Assembly (NCBI GenBank): GCA_023634235.1
Contig: JAMKCF010000022.1
Location: forward strand, 5,324,541-5,388,540
Length of the DNA: 64,000 nt
DNA from: Pisaster brevispinus
Lineage: Eukaryota; Echinodermata; Asteroidea; Forcipulatida; Asteriidae
Reading direction: 5' to 3'
Shown here: piece by piece, positions 40,201-54,433 of the stretch
Layout of the letters: each line of letters starts with the position of its first letter
Position numbering within the stretch: the first letter of the stretch is position 1
Notes under the pieces: model-generated
Database searches by the model: none
Seen by the model: the letters and a program-made list of their open reading frames with translations, nothing else
Told to the model about the DNA's origin: nothing
Position numbers and translations under genes: made by a program

Positions 40201-43200
40201 AGAAACTTGACTATAATAACGTGTTCTATGCAATGATGTTATTTAAACAAAATAGTTTTAACCCCCAAAAACCACACAGCACACCCAGAGTTTCTAGCAG
40301 TGGCATAACATTGCACCAGCGTACCTCCGACTACCTTTTCCATATTCCATGTAAAATTGTGTAATTAATCAATAATAAATCGGCTAAAACTATACCTGTT
40401 GCGACCCCCTTTTGAAATGTTTTTCAATTTGTTTCAATTCAAATAATGGTCTCTGGGAACTCCCACAAAAACAAGCCTGGGGGCTCATAACATCACTAGT
40501 GGAGTGAGAAATGTTCAGAAATGCTTGAGCTACCACACCAGTACGTGCCTGTCTAGCAACATGAAATTCACATGTAGTTTTTAAAAGTTTTGTTTTACAT
40601 TTCTTTCCAGTGACGTCAAATCATGAGCGAGGAATTTTTGTGTGTGTTCCCAGAGAGCATTGTTTAAAATGCAATAAGTTTTTTTAAAATAGCCTTTATA
40701 ACGGGGAAAGTAATGATTATATTACAAACTTGTACATGGCAAATAGACAAGGCAGCACAGCACACATCCTTTAAAAGGCATGAGTAGAAACTGGACGACA
40801 TTCAATATTTCCTCCTTAAAAAAAAACCCACCAGTGTGTAAAAATAAGTAAAATTCCTGTAAAGCATTGTGCTACCATTGAGTAAGAATGCTAAATAAAT
40901 GCCTGATTGCTATCAAAGTTGTTATTTGGAAAGCAAGGTTGTCCTGGCGAATAGACATAACTAGTCATGTTACCTTAATGAGTATATTGGGACATCTGTG
41001 CCGGCATTGTTTGTGTGTGCAGACAATTCACTACAGGACTGGGCGCATATTTAAAAAAAAACACTAACTTAACTATTCAGGGAAACAGATTTAAACTGGG
41101 AATAAGATTTCAAATTGTAAAAAAGGCCCACGTTGACCTCTATGATCCATATCATGCTGCAGACAGACTACCTTTCACTTTAGTATAAGGACTAATGCAT
41201 CATTCTCCAAAAACCACCAAAACAAAAGTCACACTGAGGTAGGTTACTTCTTGAACAAACAAAAGCTGGCTACTCAGGGAATGCTGTTACCATGGTCACA
41301 AAATATGTAATTTATTAAGTGAGGACAGCCTCATGAATTTCTCCTGACCTTCAGATGTCAGCTGAACTTTTTCTGTGTAAATGTTGTGTTCAACCACAGA
41401 CAGAAAGCGTCAATTAAACAGAGAGACTGCAGTCAGAAATCTTGTAACAAAGACTACATGTATGCTACCATGATGCTAGTAACATACTGTACATGTCATG
41501 TCACGTCAACTATGGTACTTGAAGAAAAATTACGATCAAGAACCACACATACAGTACAGCAAAGACACACAGCGAAGGTACTCAGTGTGGGGCAACACAT
41601 CCACTCCCACTGCCAACCCTGCATGTGATGTCTGTACTTCCCCCATCCCCTATCCCTTGGACCAAGCAAACAATCTCAACAATCAATAGAATATCAGGAC
41701 TGTGACACGTTTTGTGTCACTGTATTGGCCACTATGTTTCCACATTGATAGTGAGTCTTCTAATTGATCAATAGCTTCTGTTAAGACTAGTTATGCCTGA
41801 CACAAGACATGACATTCTCTGGGTCAGCCCTGGGCAAGTTTTACTATTGGTAACATTATAACAAGAATCAATCCTGCTCATCTTGGAAGAACTGGATATT
41901 TTTCTGAACTAGGGGAGTGCTTGGAATTATTGTACTTCACAATCCAATGATGCGCCTTGCACTTAATCAACTGTGTTGAACAAGCAAGGGTTTGTGTTCC
42001 TCTGACATCAACAGTAAGCAGGCTGCATGGGTGAAATCATTCAACTGGTTACATTTCAGTTGATATACTTCCACAACATTGGCCTACAACAACAAGGTGC
42101 ATCAACAGCCAAGAAACTGTACTCTCTATGTTATTAATAGGAGGGGGATAAGAATATAAAATATGATCAACTCTGCTCCTTAAACAAGACAAGTGGTTCT
42201 ACTCATCAATGTGGAAAGCCTTCATCCAATCCACCTGCATGCGCTAAAAATATCTTCATGTCGCTATCTAACCCAGATGTAGAAAGTTCAAAGCTACACA
42301 GCTTGTCACCTGAGAAGCTATTCTTACCATGCTGTCACGTCTAGTCAGTGGAGGCAAGACTCATCCGTCTGCTTGCCTGTTAGCTCCGGCCATGGCTGGG
42401 TCATGAGATACCCTTTGTTGGATTTACTTCTACAATTGCTACAGACACTACACAAGGGCACAATTAAACAGTAATGCCTACTACAATACCTAAAACAACC
42501 TCTACAAATTCATACCACAAGCTACTAGTAATACATGTGAGCATTGGTCATTTATAATGCTGTCAAGAAGTCAAGCTTTTACAATACTCTTTAGACAGAC
42601 TGATCTTCATACCAGTCAACCATGCAGATAATATAAGCAAATATTTTTATTGGTTTAGAAAAATGCAATTGACAGACTTACATGTAAAGCCTCGTTTCTG
42701 ACCTGACCAAAATATTGCTTTAGCTGGAAATCCAGCCCAGATGGTTGGATAAATGGGGTAATAAATGAATCAAGTTAAGAAGGATCAGAAATCTTGGTAA
42801 TACTGTGTACCAGATGAGCCGGTCTCATGGGGGTCTCTGGGGTTACAGACACCGGAAGACATTGAACATGGAGGTAGGGCTAGCAGATGGTGTAATTCCG
42901 TTCCTTTCATCTGCAAAAGAACCGCTGAGTAAATGAATAATGTACAGGTGCATTGTGAGTTTGAAGCACAGAATCCATCCTTCTTACAATCACCATGACA
43001 ACTTGACCAAGACTTGTTTTTGTTTTTTGGTAACAGGCCACTATGATTCTTGCTGTTATTGAGCTTAGCTTGAGCAGTGGAGTACTACAGTCCTAGATAT
43101 GCTTAAAGGACAACCTCCTTTTTCTGAAAGGTTCATTCTTCACAGGAGGCCATATTATTTGAACCTCTATTTGGTTGTTTAGTACCAATGAGTTGCAGTA

Positions 43201-44871
43201 ACTAGCAAGGGGTGCCAACCATGTTGGCATTTACCAGAGATCCACACAGCTACAGATAGGATTCTCCTTGTATACAAAGAGGTCAAGATGAGGCTTTCTA
43301 ACTACACTTCACATCATGACCCACTGCTGCCCCATATAAGAAGGATATTTAGCCAGTAGTTTGAAAAAAGTGTATCTGTGTAACTTGGAAAAATTAACAG
43401 AAAATTGCAGATCAAGAATGATATTTGGGGTACATAGGCCTACTGGTGTACGTGTAGTTTGAATGAAAACAGAGACATATAGAACAGGGCTGTTAAGCCA
43501 GCCTTCTCTATGTATCTGTGTTCAAGTCCACATGTGAGTACAGTCTTGAACCTAAGCCAAGCCTTATTCTCACTGGAAGAAAGTTAAACACACTTGTATT
43601 GGATTAGTGATTCTGGTTGGAACCAACAACAATTGGTCTTTTTGTTCTTTATCTCTTTGGTACATTTAATACTCCTCATAAATATCCAAAGACCTTAGAG
43701 TGATCTTTAAAACTGTTCAAAAACCACAGGCTAGGAGTCAAGTACATGTTATAGTTTGTGTATATAGTTTAATCTTCGGCAGGTTAAGGTAAACTCAGGG
43801 CTAAAAAGGAAAAAAATGTACATGCATAACCCCAAAAGGTAACTTGGAGACTCTATTGTGCACTGAGCAGGCTACTGTGGCTATTTCTTGGACTGGCTTT
43901 TAGTGATGTCAAACATATTGAGAGTATTGGATAAATCATAACTACTGTAACTTATAGGTCGATATGTCTTTTCCTTATGCTACCCCACAGCTTGGGCACA
44001 CAGGTGCAGATTGTACTGATTAGCATTTCAACTATGACAGGTACAAGTAGCTTTGTTACATACCTTGTATGTAATAAGGAAATAAGCTCATCCATGAGTC
44101 AGTCGATTGTTTAAACATTAGTATATTAATTAACAACAATGGGGATGAAGTGGTGGATTCCAGAATCCTTCATTTATTTAACAGCAATTGTTGATCAAAA
44201 TGAGCAACCAGACCCAGAGTAGATTCCAACCCATGTTTGCCTTCTACATGAGATACAAGTTTCCAGCAATACAGTATACAGAGAGTTGTTTGGAAGGAAT
44301 ACTCCGAGTTCAATGTCTTATTAATGCTCCAGGTGCTTTCTGTGGTTGTGTGGGTTTAAATTCCTCAAATAAAATAGCATGGATAAATCTGTCCTTGAAA
44401 ACATCTACTAATGTGTGAATCCAGTATTTCAAGTGACATACCAATGTAGAAAATGTCACAGAACAAACATTTTTGAGGACATTTTCTAGCTTAAATTATG
44501 AAGCTAATCCGTCATTCTAATCTCTGCAGAGTCTATCAAAATACCCAAATCCAGCCTGGACAGGCTTCTCCTAGTCAATCACATTCCATAGTGTTTCCCA
44601 TTTGAGAAGTGAAAATAGAAAAATTAAAACATTGTTGCATTAGAGGAGAAAATAAGACTTAAAAATCATGCTTAATCCCAATATCGCTGATTGTTAACAT
44701 GTTTACACAGCGTGTGTGCATACACATTTGGTCACAGAGCGGGCTAAAACAACTGAAGCAACAAAATGCACACACATTTTGTACTTTTTTTTTCTCTCCT
44801 AAGGACTTTTGCTGGAGACCCTGCAAACACTAATACATGTAGTTTCAAACAATTTTGGCAGACCTGGAATA

Positions 44872-44990
44872 ACACAGAGGCCATGGCCTGTTTCCCCTGG
44901 TCTTGGCCTTCGTGTCCCTTCAAAAGTTTACCATAGAATTTAAGATTTTCCAATGCAAGTGCCCTTTGCAAATTGAAAAATCTGAGACAG
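44872..44990 (+). repeat. interspersed repeat A, copy 3 (3' truncated)
   Basis: ACCTGGAATAACACAGAGGC, GGTCTTGGCCTTCGTGTCCC, TTCAAAAGTTTACCATAGAA and AAGTGCCCTTTGCAAATTG follow the family order, then similarity ends. Confidence 0.8.
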
Positions 44991-46559
44991 GTCTATTGTT
45001 TAACACAGAAATCCCAAACAATCACAAATGGTCTTTAATCCACTTTTCATCATTTTGTATTTTGCAGATATCATTTTCAATAGCCTCTTACTTGAACCGT
45101 TTTTTTCATTTCCCATGTGGGAAGTTATTTTGTTTTAATTCCGATAGTAGATAGAAGCTTGGATAGCTGTTTATAGAAGCATGCAGTACACAGACAACAG
45201 TGTGTCCAATGGTTAGTCTGAGATGAAAAAAGCAGCATGTGTGGGAAGTCTTGCATGGACAATGAAATCGCTATTGCTTGGCAAAAATAGCTGAAGTATG
45301 TATTTTTTCCCCTTGCCTGAGTAAGGTGAGATTTAAAATTTTTGATGTTTCTCAAGTCATCTACCAGGCAAGAATGTTGTTGACACTACAATGACATGAA
45401 TAGTGAACAAACATTTCCAAGATGCAGTTAATCAAAATATCTTAAAGTTAAAGTCAGTTCATTTGCTGATTATCATTGCTAATCCACTTGTTTGTACTGT
45501 CTGAACACCACTGTCAATAACTTGTTGTTTAATTAACATATTAAGTGGACACAAATGTTTACCTTACATGTATGAGGTATAATCTAACTATTTCACTAAA
45601 GATGTAGACATTATTTCACTCTCATAAATCAACGAAAGACTACACATAATATGCACAATTGTATTTGGAGTGAGGAGAAGATGACGGGATAGCTATGCAC
45701 CATCACCCAACATCTTAGGCGTCTTTCAGTCCATGACTATGTAATTGACATCATCAGCACAGCAGTAGTGACCTCACAACTGGGCAGGCTGTATAACTTT
45801 TCTAAAGCCTACATCAATGGAAATATGACGTCCAATTAAACCAATATTTACTCTTGTTCCCTTGACTTGTTTCACTTTAATTAGTGCGTTTAAGCAGTGT
45901 TCACAATCAATCAACAAGTTCCACCCAACCCTGGTGTTTATTGCAGCTAGGGGCTAGGATAACTTCTTGCATGGTGAGTTACTTGATTCAGATAGAACAG
46001 CAGGTCAGGTTACTCGTAGATCATCATTTCTACAGGAAATATGGTTTATTACATGGCAGAGATTGCATCTGTATAGTTGGCATGTTTTGTGGTAACAATG
46101 ACTCATTGCACCACACTCCCTTTTAACCACTAAGGTATACACCAATGCAGTCTGGAGATGGTATTATATAGTCTTCCATCACATCGTTTATTACCATGGG
46201 TCAAATGTCAAGCTACATCTAGTTATTCTATTAAGAACGTTTGTTTATGTGTACAACACATTTACATGTACAATGTATGTAGGTTTCAGCTGAATCATTA
46301 GTAGATGCTAATCAGAAGTTGCAACATGAACAACATCATTTGTATAATGTAGGTACATTGCTGAGTGAAGAATGCACGCTGTGCATGATTTGATTGTCTT
46401 GACATGCTTTAACTATGTCGATAAGCCAGAAGGTCATGATAACAGAGCCCTCTAGTGTCCATGCATTTCAATCATAGATGGTACATATGTAACTTCTTTC
46501 AAACTACCTTTTCGGGTACATTTCCATGCATTTGTAAAGAAAACTAATGCCATGTCAGA

Positions 46560-46655
46560 ATTGGTGGCTACAGCTATGGCTACGACTGTTGTTAAGGGTG
46601 TTGCTAAGGATGATGCAGTAATCCAGACATAGCCGTAGCCATAGCTGCCAATCCA
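46560..46655. repeat. imperfect hairpin repeat
   Basis: CAGCTATGGCTACGACTGT (46571 onward) pairs with AGACATAGCCGTAGCCATAG CTG (46625-46647). The loop is about 35 nt. ATCCAGACA occurs twice on the right side (46621, 46651). It resembles a MITE remnant. Confidence 0.6.
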
Positions 46656-48306
46656 GACACAGCCTTACTTTACTGATGGGTCTATTCCTAAATCCAACAA
46701 TAAAATCAACATGCCTGTGGTCAAAAGAATGTAGTTCATACATGATCTATTTTCTTAGATACAATGTACAAGGGCCATACTTAATTCATTTTTCACAAGT
46801 TGATATTTATTCTTGTCTTCAAGCAAACTTGAATCCTTGATTCTGATTGGTGGATCCATGGCAACAACAGTGCAAATGATATGAGAACATATTACATGGT
46901 CCATACGACAGTCACACCCAGCCTATTGCACTGTCTTAACTACCCGGTTTGCACTATTTTAAGCTGTGCACCAAATTTGCCTAAAGATAAGTTTGTTATC
47001 ACACGCACCCTCAAGGAATACGGAAAAATATAGCATGACTGCATCCCATATCGAACTTGGTATTGGGCCTTGTTGGATATAGGAGTCTAGTACCCAGACG
47101 TACTATATTTGTTCATATTCCAGCCATGCTTATGTGGTAACTAATTTAGTCATCCGTTGACAATTATTCACAACTTATAAAAATAAGTTGTGATTACTCA
47201 TGCTTTATTTTCAAAAAAATTAGTTTTAAAAATGCATTTCAATCTATCAAGTTTGTGGAACTGTTCTTTCAGTGGTTTATAAATAAATATGATTGTTTTT
47301 CATGATGATGTGAATGAACTCCTAAGATATAGCTGGGAATGCGTAGGTGTGTTTAGTGGAATGATGAATGTTTTTGCACACACTGGAAAAATCACTTTAG
47401 TTGATTTGTGATCCTACACAGCAACTGTACAATACTCCAATTCATAGGAGGAACATGCGTTTACATCATGTAAATGCAAATGTAAAAAAAACTAGAAAAG
47501 GAGATTTTACAAAAACAGACTAAAGAGTTTGGACTTGTTTTTTAACACCTTGATTCACTCATCACATACATGCAGACATTTTGTAACTCATGTTTTTCTT
47601 CTCCAATAATACAATGTTACAATTAAGAGTGTTTGCAACCTTTCTGGTAATTTCATAAGAAAATTAATTCCAAGCTCTCCCTGTTGAACCTACAGGTTAA
47701 CCAATGGTTTAATACTCATTTACATGAACGTCTACAAAGATAGAATCCATAACTCACTGTCCTCCATGCTGCTCAGAAAAGAAACAATGGTAACTTCTCA
47801 TAGTACTGGGCAATGGAGGTTTGAACTAATCAACACTATGCAAGGTGTCCAACACAAGACACATGTATACACTATGATGAAAGCTGCAACTGGCATGCCT
47901 GTCAAGTGCAAATAATCCAACATGCACAGTTACCAGTCAATTGTAACACTTGAGGAAGCTATTGCTATCTGCACCTCTAAGCTGTACCACAACAGTTGCT
48001 TCTAGTTCAAATCCTGCACTAACTGAAGTAGCAGGAACTATGAAGCATACAGACAGGTACAGATTAAAAGCAGTCTTTACAGACCAACACTGATGGCCAG
48101 AATTACAGCCAGCTGAGATTCCATTGGGGTCAGACCAACAACGAGAACTTTCTAGTGTCATATTTGATATGAGTAGCCTTGAACACTCCTGAGGAAGTTT
48201 ACAAATCACTACAATACATGAACTGCTTTCAACATTAACTGGACCCTATAGGACCCACACATACTAGCTAGATCCTCTCCAAGTACAAGTTTGCATCTTT
48301 ACTCAA

Positions 48307-48364
48307 CCCCCCCCCCCAAAAAAAAAAACAACAACAAACAAACAAACAAACAAACAAACAAACT
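48307..48364. repeat. C11-A11-(CAA)n-(CAAA)n tract
   Basis: Eleven C, eleven A, then CAACAACAAA grading into (CAAA)6. Confidence 0.9.
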
Positions 48365-51300
48365 TTAAATAAGTTTACAGAAAAGTGCAATGGAATTACA
48401 ACATGTACCTATCAATGCAAACTACTAGTTAAAAGGAGCAAAGGAAAACCTTAGCCTAATTAATTTACACTTTCTCAAAAACAAGTTTAAAAAGAATACA
48501 TTCATATTAAACATGAAATATTTTTTTAGAAACATAAACAAATTGAAAGGGACTATGATTTGATTTTTAAAAACTTTTTAAAGAGAAAGTGAATGTAAGT
48601 GACTGTTCACTTCCACAATAATTTGATTTAAGTTGGTACCCGAGCAATTTGTTTGCATCATTTATAAATAGCATTTTGTAATCATTATGGATTCTCAGTT
48701 ATTTGAAAGCAGATTTACTCCTGGCCAGAATCCTAACATACTACACAAACAAAACTATCAGTATTTTAGGGTTTACCCCCTTTACACTTGATGGTGGGGG
48801 GTGGGGGTAAACTTTCTGTAAAATATTATTTGAGTTCATTTGTGTATTTAAAAGGACTACATAGCCCTCTTTCATACATTTTACAACTTATCAAAGAACA
48901 AAGGAAATATGGCAGCAAGTATTAACCAAGGATGACCAAACAGTAAAGGGTTCGAACCTACTTTCTGTTAACAACAGAACCTCCATGCAATACCATCATC
49001 CATTCCACCAGATGGCTCAATGTCACCAAAAAACATCAAGCTGAAAGAAAAATCCAAAATAAAAACCACACACACACAAAACAACATAAAACCACAAAAC
49101 CCAAACAACTGCAAAATAAATTTGGGGATCGATTCTCCCTATGAGGTCATACTGATGGTCATATCTCAGGAACTCTTTAATTTATTTCATGGCTGATGAG
49201 CTGTTAATAGGACTAGTGGGAGATGAGCTAGTCCATAGGGGTGTACTAATTGTTGTAGAGTTTCATCCTACAATTTAGCTATGGACTTTCCATTAATAAC
49301 CACACAAGACTTTACCACGCTGCAATGTGGACAAACCATTTTCAGCACAACATGTGCACAAATCATCATTCTGGTCTATTTCCACGACTTTCCTTTCTGA
49401 AATAGTGTGAGCTTAAAGGGTGTGTGCGATACTGGAGTTTGCGTGATATCAATTCACTTTCTTCTCTACCGCTCCATTACAATGTAATACAATTGTGTTG
49501 ATTTAGGTCCTTTTACAGCACCGCTCAAAGCACTACTTGGACTCACAGCATCGTTATTAACTTCTGATTTCTTTACCACATACTAAGAAGTCAGCAAACA
49601 GGATAAGTATTGTTATTCGATGACACGATTTGATATTTATGTAAAAACAAAACGAGTCAACCATTAGAAATATTAAGACAGGTGATCTCAAATGAAGCGC
49701 CATCAGCCTATCATTGAACTTTTCAACCATTCAAAGTTGAAGATTTGTAAACTTCTCAGGCAAACCCTTCCTTGTCAAGAATCAAAGGCAAACTGAATTC
49801 AACAGCAATAACTATAACATACTTTGTTTGTTCAGAAAGGCAACCATTTCTCCAATGTAAGTAGGTAAAAGGGCTTTTGCTAATTCTATGATGGTCCATC
49901 CGGATTTCATTTCTACACATTGTTAAAATCTCAACTTAACTGTCCAATTTCAAATGTAATTTGTTAGTTTTACATTCACCCTTGCATAGTATCAAAATGT
50001 GAAATAAAATTTGTATTTAAAGCAATGCTCAATTGACCATGTAACGTTTGATTACAAAAAGAGCAACCATGTGCATTCCAGGGCCTTTTTGGCAGGTAAG
50101 GTGTTACACTGGTCATACTGGAAATTTTGTGTCACAATTTACACGTAAATTCAAAAGTTATAAAAAGAACAGCTGAACAAGTTTCTTCATACCAAAAGTT
50201 AGTAAAGTCAAAAAGTGCAACCTCCATCAAATATGAGATTTGATGTGTTCTTCCATTGGGCTGTGTACTAATCATTTCTACATGAAGTCCAGTCTCTGTG
50301 GCTCTTTTGTAAACATGTGATGTCACAGGTCACATGGTCTATAGTATTTAACATTCATACTATCCAAGAGTAAAAAATGATGCATTGTATTAATTTGAAT
50401 ATAGTTCAGATCTTTGATAGGCCAACTTTCCTATCAACAGAAAAACCAACAACACTCTCCATACAGTAGGCCTACACAGCCATTTCTTCTATTAATGTCC
50501 AACCATAGTTCAGTAAGTGTAACTACAGTTTCTGACACATATCTTACTAGTAGGACTAGGAGCTGTACCAGTTACTATGATATGCATACAAAAAGAAATA
50601 CATGGCCTGCTGGATAATTTGCTTCTAAAGTCACGCCTCAGAAAGTTATGAACTACATCTACAATCTGCATTGGTTGACTGAAGATAACAAACTATGTAA
50701 ATGTGAACATATGAAGATGGACCACCATGGCATTATGAGCCTTAAATGCCACTAAGCTTTTTGCTACATGTATATCAAACACAGGGATTGACATTATGGT
50801 CATCACCTCATACAGACCAGGAAGAAACAAGCCAACTACATGTATGACATATTCACCAAGTGGAAAAATGTGAATGGGTTACAGGTGCAGACAGGACAAG
50901 TTTTATAGGTTCAAGCATCCAGTCCCCATGAGAAACTAGAGAAAGTAACAGGGGGAAAAAAAGAAGCCCAAAATACAAGATTGTAGTCTGCAGTTGGTGA
51001 AAACAGCTGGTTTTTCAGCACTGTAATGCCATAGTTTGACTGTGTCCCTTAGGTCATGAGTTGTACAATGGGGATCCTGGGAATATAAACTACCCCTGTT
51101 GTATTCCTTTGGATACAATCAAATCAAGGCAAGGAAAGCCATTTCAAATAATTTGTGTTGGAGTTTGGCAGTTGTGATGAGTGAAGTTCTCTGATAGACA
51201 TAGATACTGTGTAAAATAAGACGGTTATAAGCTGGTTATCTGTCAAAGTTGAATCTTGTTTGAAATGTTGTGTATGCTGAGGATTCAATGTTCACTATGG

Positions 51301-52424
51301 TTTGATTTCATCACTGAGATTAAACAGATAGTTGCCTTATCCATGTCTTGGTTTTGTTGACTGAAAAACAGGACCTCTTGGGAGGACATAGAGAAGGCAT
51401 TAACAGCATTCAACTCTCCATCAGTATTTCACCAGGACCACAGCCTCATAAGGTCAGGCCAAAGTTGGCTCAGAGATCAACGCTTCTGTGTCAATTCCCT
51501 AAATTATGACAAATTGAATTTATAATCATAAAAAAGGTACCACATCACCCGACAGGAATCCATGTACATCCATCGCTTTGCACTACCTTGATGTACTCCC
51601 ACCATCCACACAGCCATGTGGTAACAGTACTAATAGTGAATTTGTTGGTACAGACACAACTGAAATGCTACAAAAGTTATTTACAACAAGAGCCCATAAA
51701 ACTAAAAGACATTTTTATATCACTGATTCTCTTGGTTATTGAAGCTATTCTACACAGCGCAGTGTGTAATGCTCTCCACTCAATCTAACAGAACATACCA
51801 GTAGATCACCATGTGTTATCTAGAATCATCTACAGAAGTTTCAAACCTTTCAAATGGCTAGAATTAAAACAGTGACAAATCAATTACTGGATGCTCATGT
51901 TATTTACCCAAAGGTTGAGGACCGTGGTACACTATCATGGGATTTGATGAATCCTAGAGAGTTTCTGCTAAGTAATGAAGAATAGGATATCCCTTAAGAG
52001 TTTGTAACAAACTACAACCTTTGCAGCAAGCAGGTAGACACAAGACTTTACATCTTGGGTTGTCATTTCATCTGCCAGGAAGGCGACTAAATACCCTCTT
52101 GGGATTTCTCCATGCTCTACTGACACTGGCTGCAGAGGAATGTAGCCACATCATACAAATAACATTGGATTAGGCCCTCCCTCTGCTAGAAATCACTGTT
52201 GTCTTGCTAAACGACTTACTGTACATCTAAATGTGTGGGTTCTTAAAATTTGTTATCCTTATTTATTGACTGTAAAAAAAATTGTTTAAAAAATGGTAAT
52301 TTTGTCCAATTGTTTCTTTATCATTTGATTTATGTTTGAGTCAATGAACAATCTAGGTTGTTAATGCATCATGACCTGCCTAGCCATTCCCTAACGATAA
52401 GCTGTCACGTCTCAACTCTGAACA

Positions 52425-52505
52425 ACTCTCTGATTGTGGTTGGGATATCCATTTAAAAATGCAGAAGGTTGTGGGTTCAAATCCCACTTGAGGCATCTGT
52501 GGATG
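52425..52505 (+). repeat. tRNA-derived SINE fragment
   Basis: Contains a perfect T arm, GTGGG-TTCAAAT-CCCAC (52471-52487), with a B box. The upstream D-arm and anticodon parts are not recognisable, so it is not a functional tRNA. Confidence 0.55.
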
Positions 52506-52883
52506 TTGTCTCCACACAGCTCATACAGTCCTTACACAGCCCTGTTTGAAGTCTCATTCATATTCAAACATTTTGGGGATCCAAATACATGTACATTGCT
52601 TTGTGTCTGTGAGCAACACTGTGCACTTTACCTGATTCATGACTCTTCCTGATGCTAGAACTATTGCATTCAGACATAATATAGCATTGCACCTTTAACA
52701 AAACATGTAGACATTCTTATTATAACCAGTCCAAAATAAACCTCCTGTTAAACCAGTGTCAGAGCAAACATTCCAGTTTGGTATCCAGACTCCATTAAAT
52801 ATGTTATAACAGCTAGCAGGTGTTGACATCTCATGAAACATCCAATCATAGTACACCCATATGTAGTACCTCAAGTTACTTTT

Positions 52884-52911
52884 GATGTCTCTTTCTTGAT
52901 GTCTCTTTCTT
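52884..52911. repeat. 14-bp tandem duplication
   Basis: GATGTCTCTTTCTT twice, then a partial third unit (GATGCTCTT). Confidence 0.9.
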
Positions 52912-52988
52912 GATGCTCTTGGGATAAGCGTCAAGCTAACAGACTATCCTGATGATGTCAAGTATACTTCCCTTGTGCCCCTACACAT

Positions 52989-53021
52989 CCTAATAATGCC
53001 CTAATAATGCCCTAATAATGC
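52989..53021. repeat. 11-bp tandem repeat, 3 units
   Basis: CCTAATAATGC three times in a row. Confidence 0.9.
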
Positions 53022-53654
53022 CATAATAACCCTCAATATTCACAACTTACGATAACATTATCCTACAACTCTAACAAGTGAAGGAGTGTCGATGATTGAT
53101 CAAAGCCATACTTAGTTTGGGTAACGCATTTCTACTTTGAAACATTTTAAGATTCTTTGAAAAAGTTCTCCCCGGTCATATAGAAAATACATGTAAACAT
53201 GAAGACGAAAACACATATTTAGAAAGCCATGTGTGCTTCTCATGTATGCAGTCCATGATTTAAAGCTTGAGGCTTAAAATTGTCATGTTACTAAAATGCT
53301 TGAAATTTTTTAGAAACTGTCTCAAAAAGTAATATCCATTACCATGGAATAGAAGAGAAGAGCATGTCGAAAATCTTAGCATTGATATTAAAATAGAGGG
53401 GGAAAGTAGATTGTAATGAGAGTGGGTTTTCAGGAGGGGTGGTCTGGTCAAAGGTTAAATATTTGTTTGTTTGATGTTGGCAACTACAATGTGGTGTAAC
53501 CCACAAGCCTTCATATTCTTGTTGTCAGCAAGTATTGGCGTTCTCCACACAGATGGAGAGCTGGTAACCCACCTCCAGAGTGTGGTTACTTCCAGCATGG
53601 CTACAATGTTGTTCTCTCTGTATTAATGTGTTGTAATGGGAAAACTTAAGTCAT

Positions 53655-53870
53655 CCTGGACCATTGCCTTCCATGTGGATTGGGTTTCAGTCCCTACATG
53701 ATCGCAGGCTTTCCCTATTTAGGGGTTTTCCTCCCACATCTAAAACTAACCATTTTTTCATTGTCTTCTCTACACAGGTATCTTCAGGCCTACGGGTCAC
53801 AGTGTTTGGAGGATCCCTTGGTTTTATTAGCAGAACGATGTCATAATAATAATGGTATAAAGATTCCATC
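53655..53870 (+). repeat. probable decayed SINE
   Basis: GGATTGGGTTTCAGTCCC resembles a B box. It is followed by GGGGTTTTCCTCCCACATC and a short ATA/ATAATA tail near 53846. The pattern resembles tRNA-derived SINE bodies but is heavily mutated. Confidence 0.35.
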
Positions 53871-54339
53871 TTATCTCTATCTTTCATCTCTCACACATAC
53901 ACATTTATCCATTAAACACAATTAGTGATTTTGTACTATGTTGGTTTCAGCAGTAGTTCAACCTGTTTAGGAGAAAGTGTTCTTGTAGTTGTACACAGTA
54001 CATCCCTAGCAGTGTACATGTATGCATATTGGAATGTTGAACTTAGATAGCTTACAGTATGAAGTATCTAAGAAATTCAAAGTTTCATTTTGGGTCGACA
54101 CCCTTGACAGTTGACTTGAACATGATGAACCAAGAGGAGAACTTGATGCTCTTTACCATTTGGCTGTAGAGGTACCACACTGTGCACTAATAACATGCAC
54201 ACTCTTTGTATGCGATACCAAGCGTATTTTGTCAAATTCCACCTAGATTTACACAGCATTCCACTACTACTGCTACATTCAACTCATTAATGAAAGTCAT
54301 ATGAGATTAGATTAATAAGATGAGCACGATGGGGTGAGT

Positions 54340-54399
54340 GGGAGGGTGGGAGGGTGGGAGTAGTGGGAGAATGGTAGGGGACAGATGGGGGGGGGGGGG
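54340..54399 (+). repeat. G-rich tract with quadruplex motif
   Basis: GGGAGGGTGGGAGGGTGGG at 54340-54358 (four G3 runs with 1-nt loops), then G13 at 54387-54399. It starts about 34 nt inside the intron after the Q-rich exon, so the pre-mRNA carries C-rich CCCACCCTCCC sequence there. Confidence 0.8.
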
Positions 54400-54433
54400 T
54401 AGGGATGACGGACTACGACATTGCCAAACTTAC

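Larger units (their letters stand above)
5487..54433 (-). other. Mrtf: about 49-kb MRTF intron
   Basis: Interval between the Q-rich exon donor (54433) and the RPEL1 exon acceptor (5487). It is AT-rich and contains no long conserved open frame. It holds the transposon remnants and possible extra exons listed separately. Very long 5' introns with alternative first exons are known for vertebrate MRTF genes, so alternative promoters inside this interval would be expected. Direct splicing from the Q-rich exon to RPEL1 is inferred from phase, not shown by transcripts. Apart from the listed items I see only low-complexity or unassignable sequence. Confidence 0.7.

Noticed and set aside
43485..43540. 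Possible tRNA B box (GTGTTCAAGTCC)
   Set aside because: No pairing arms or A box; too weak even for a SINE call.
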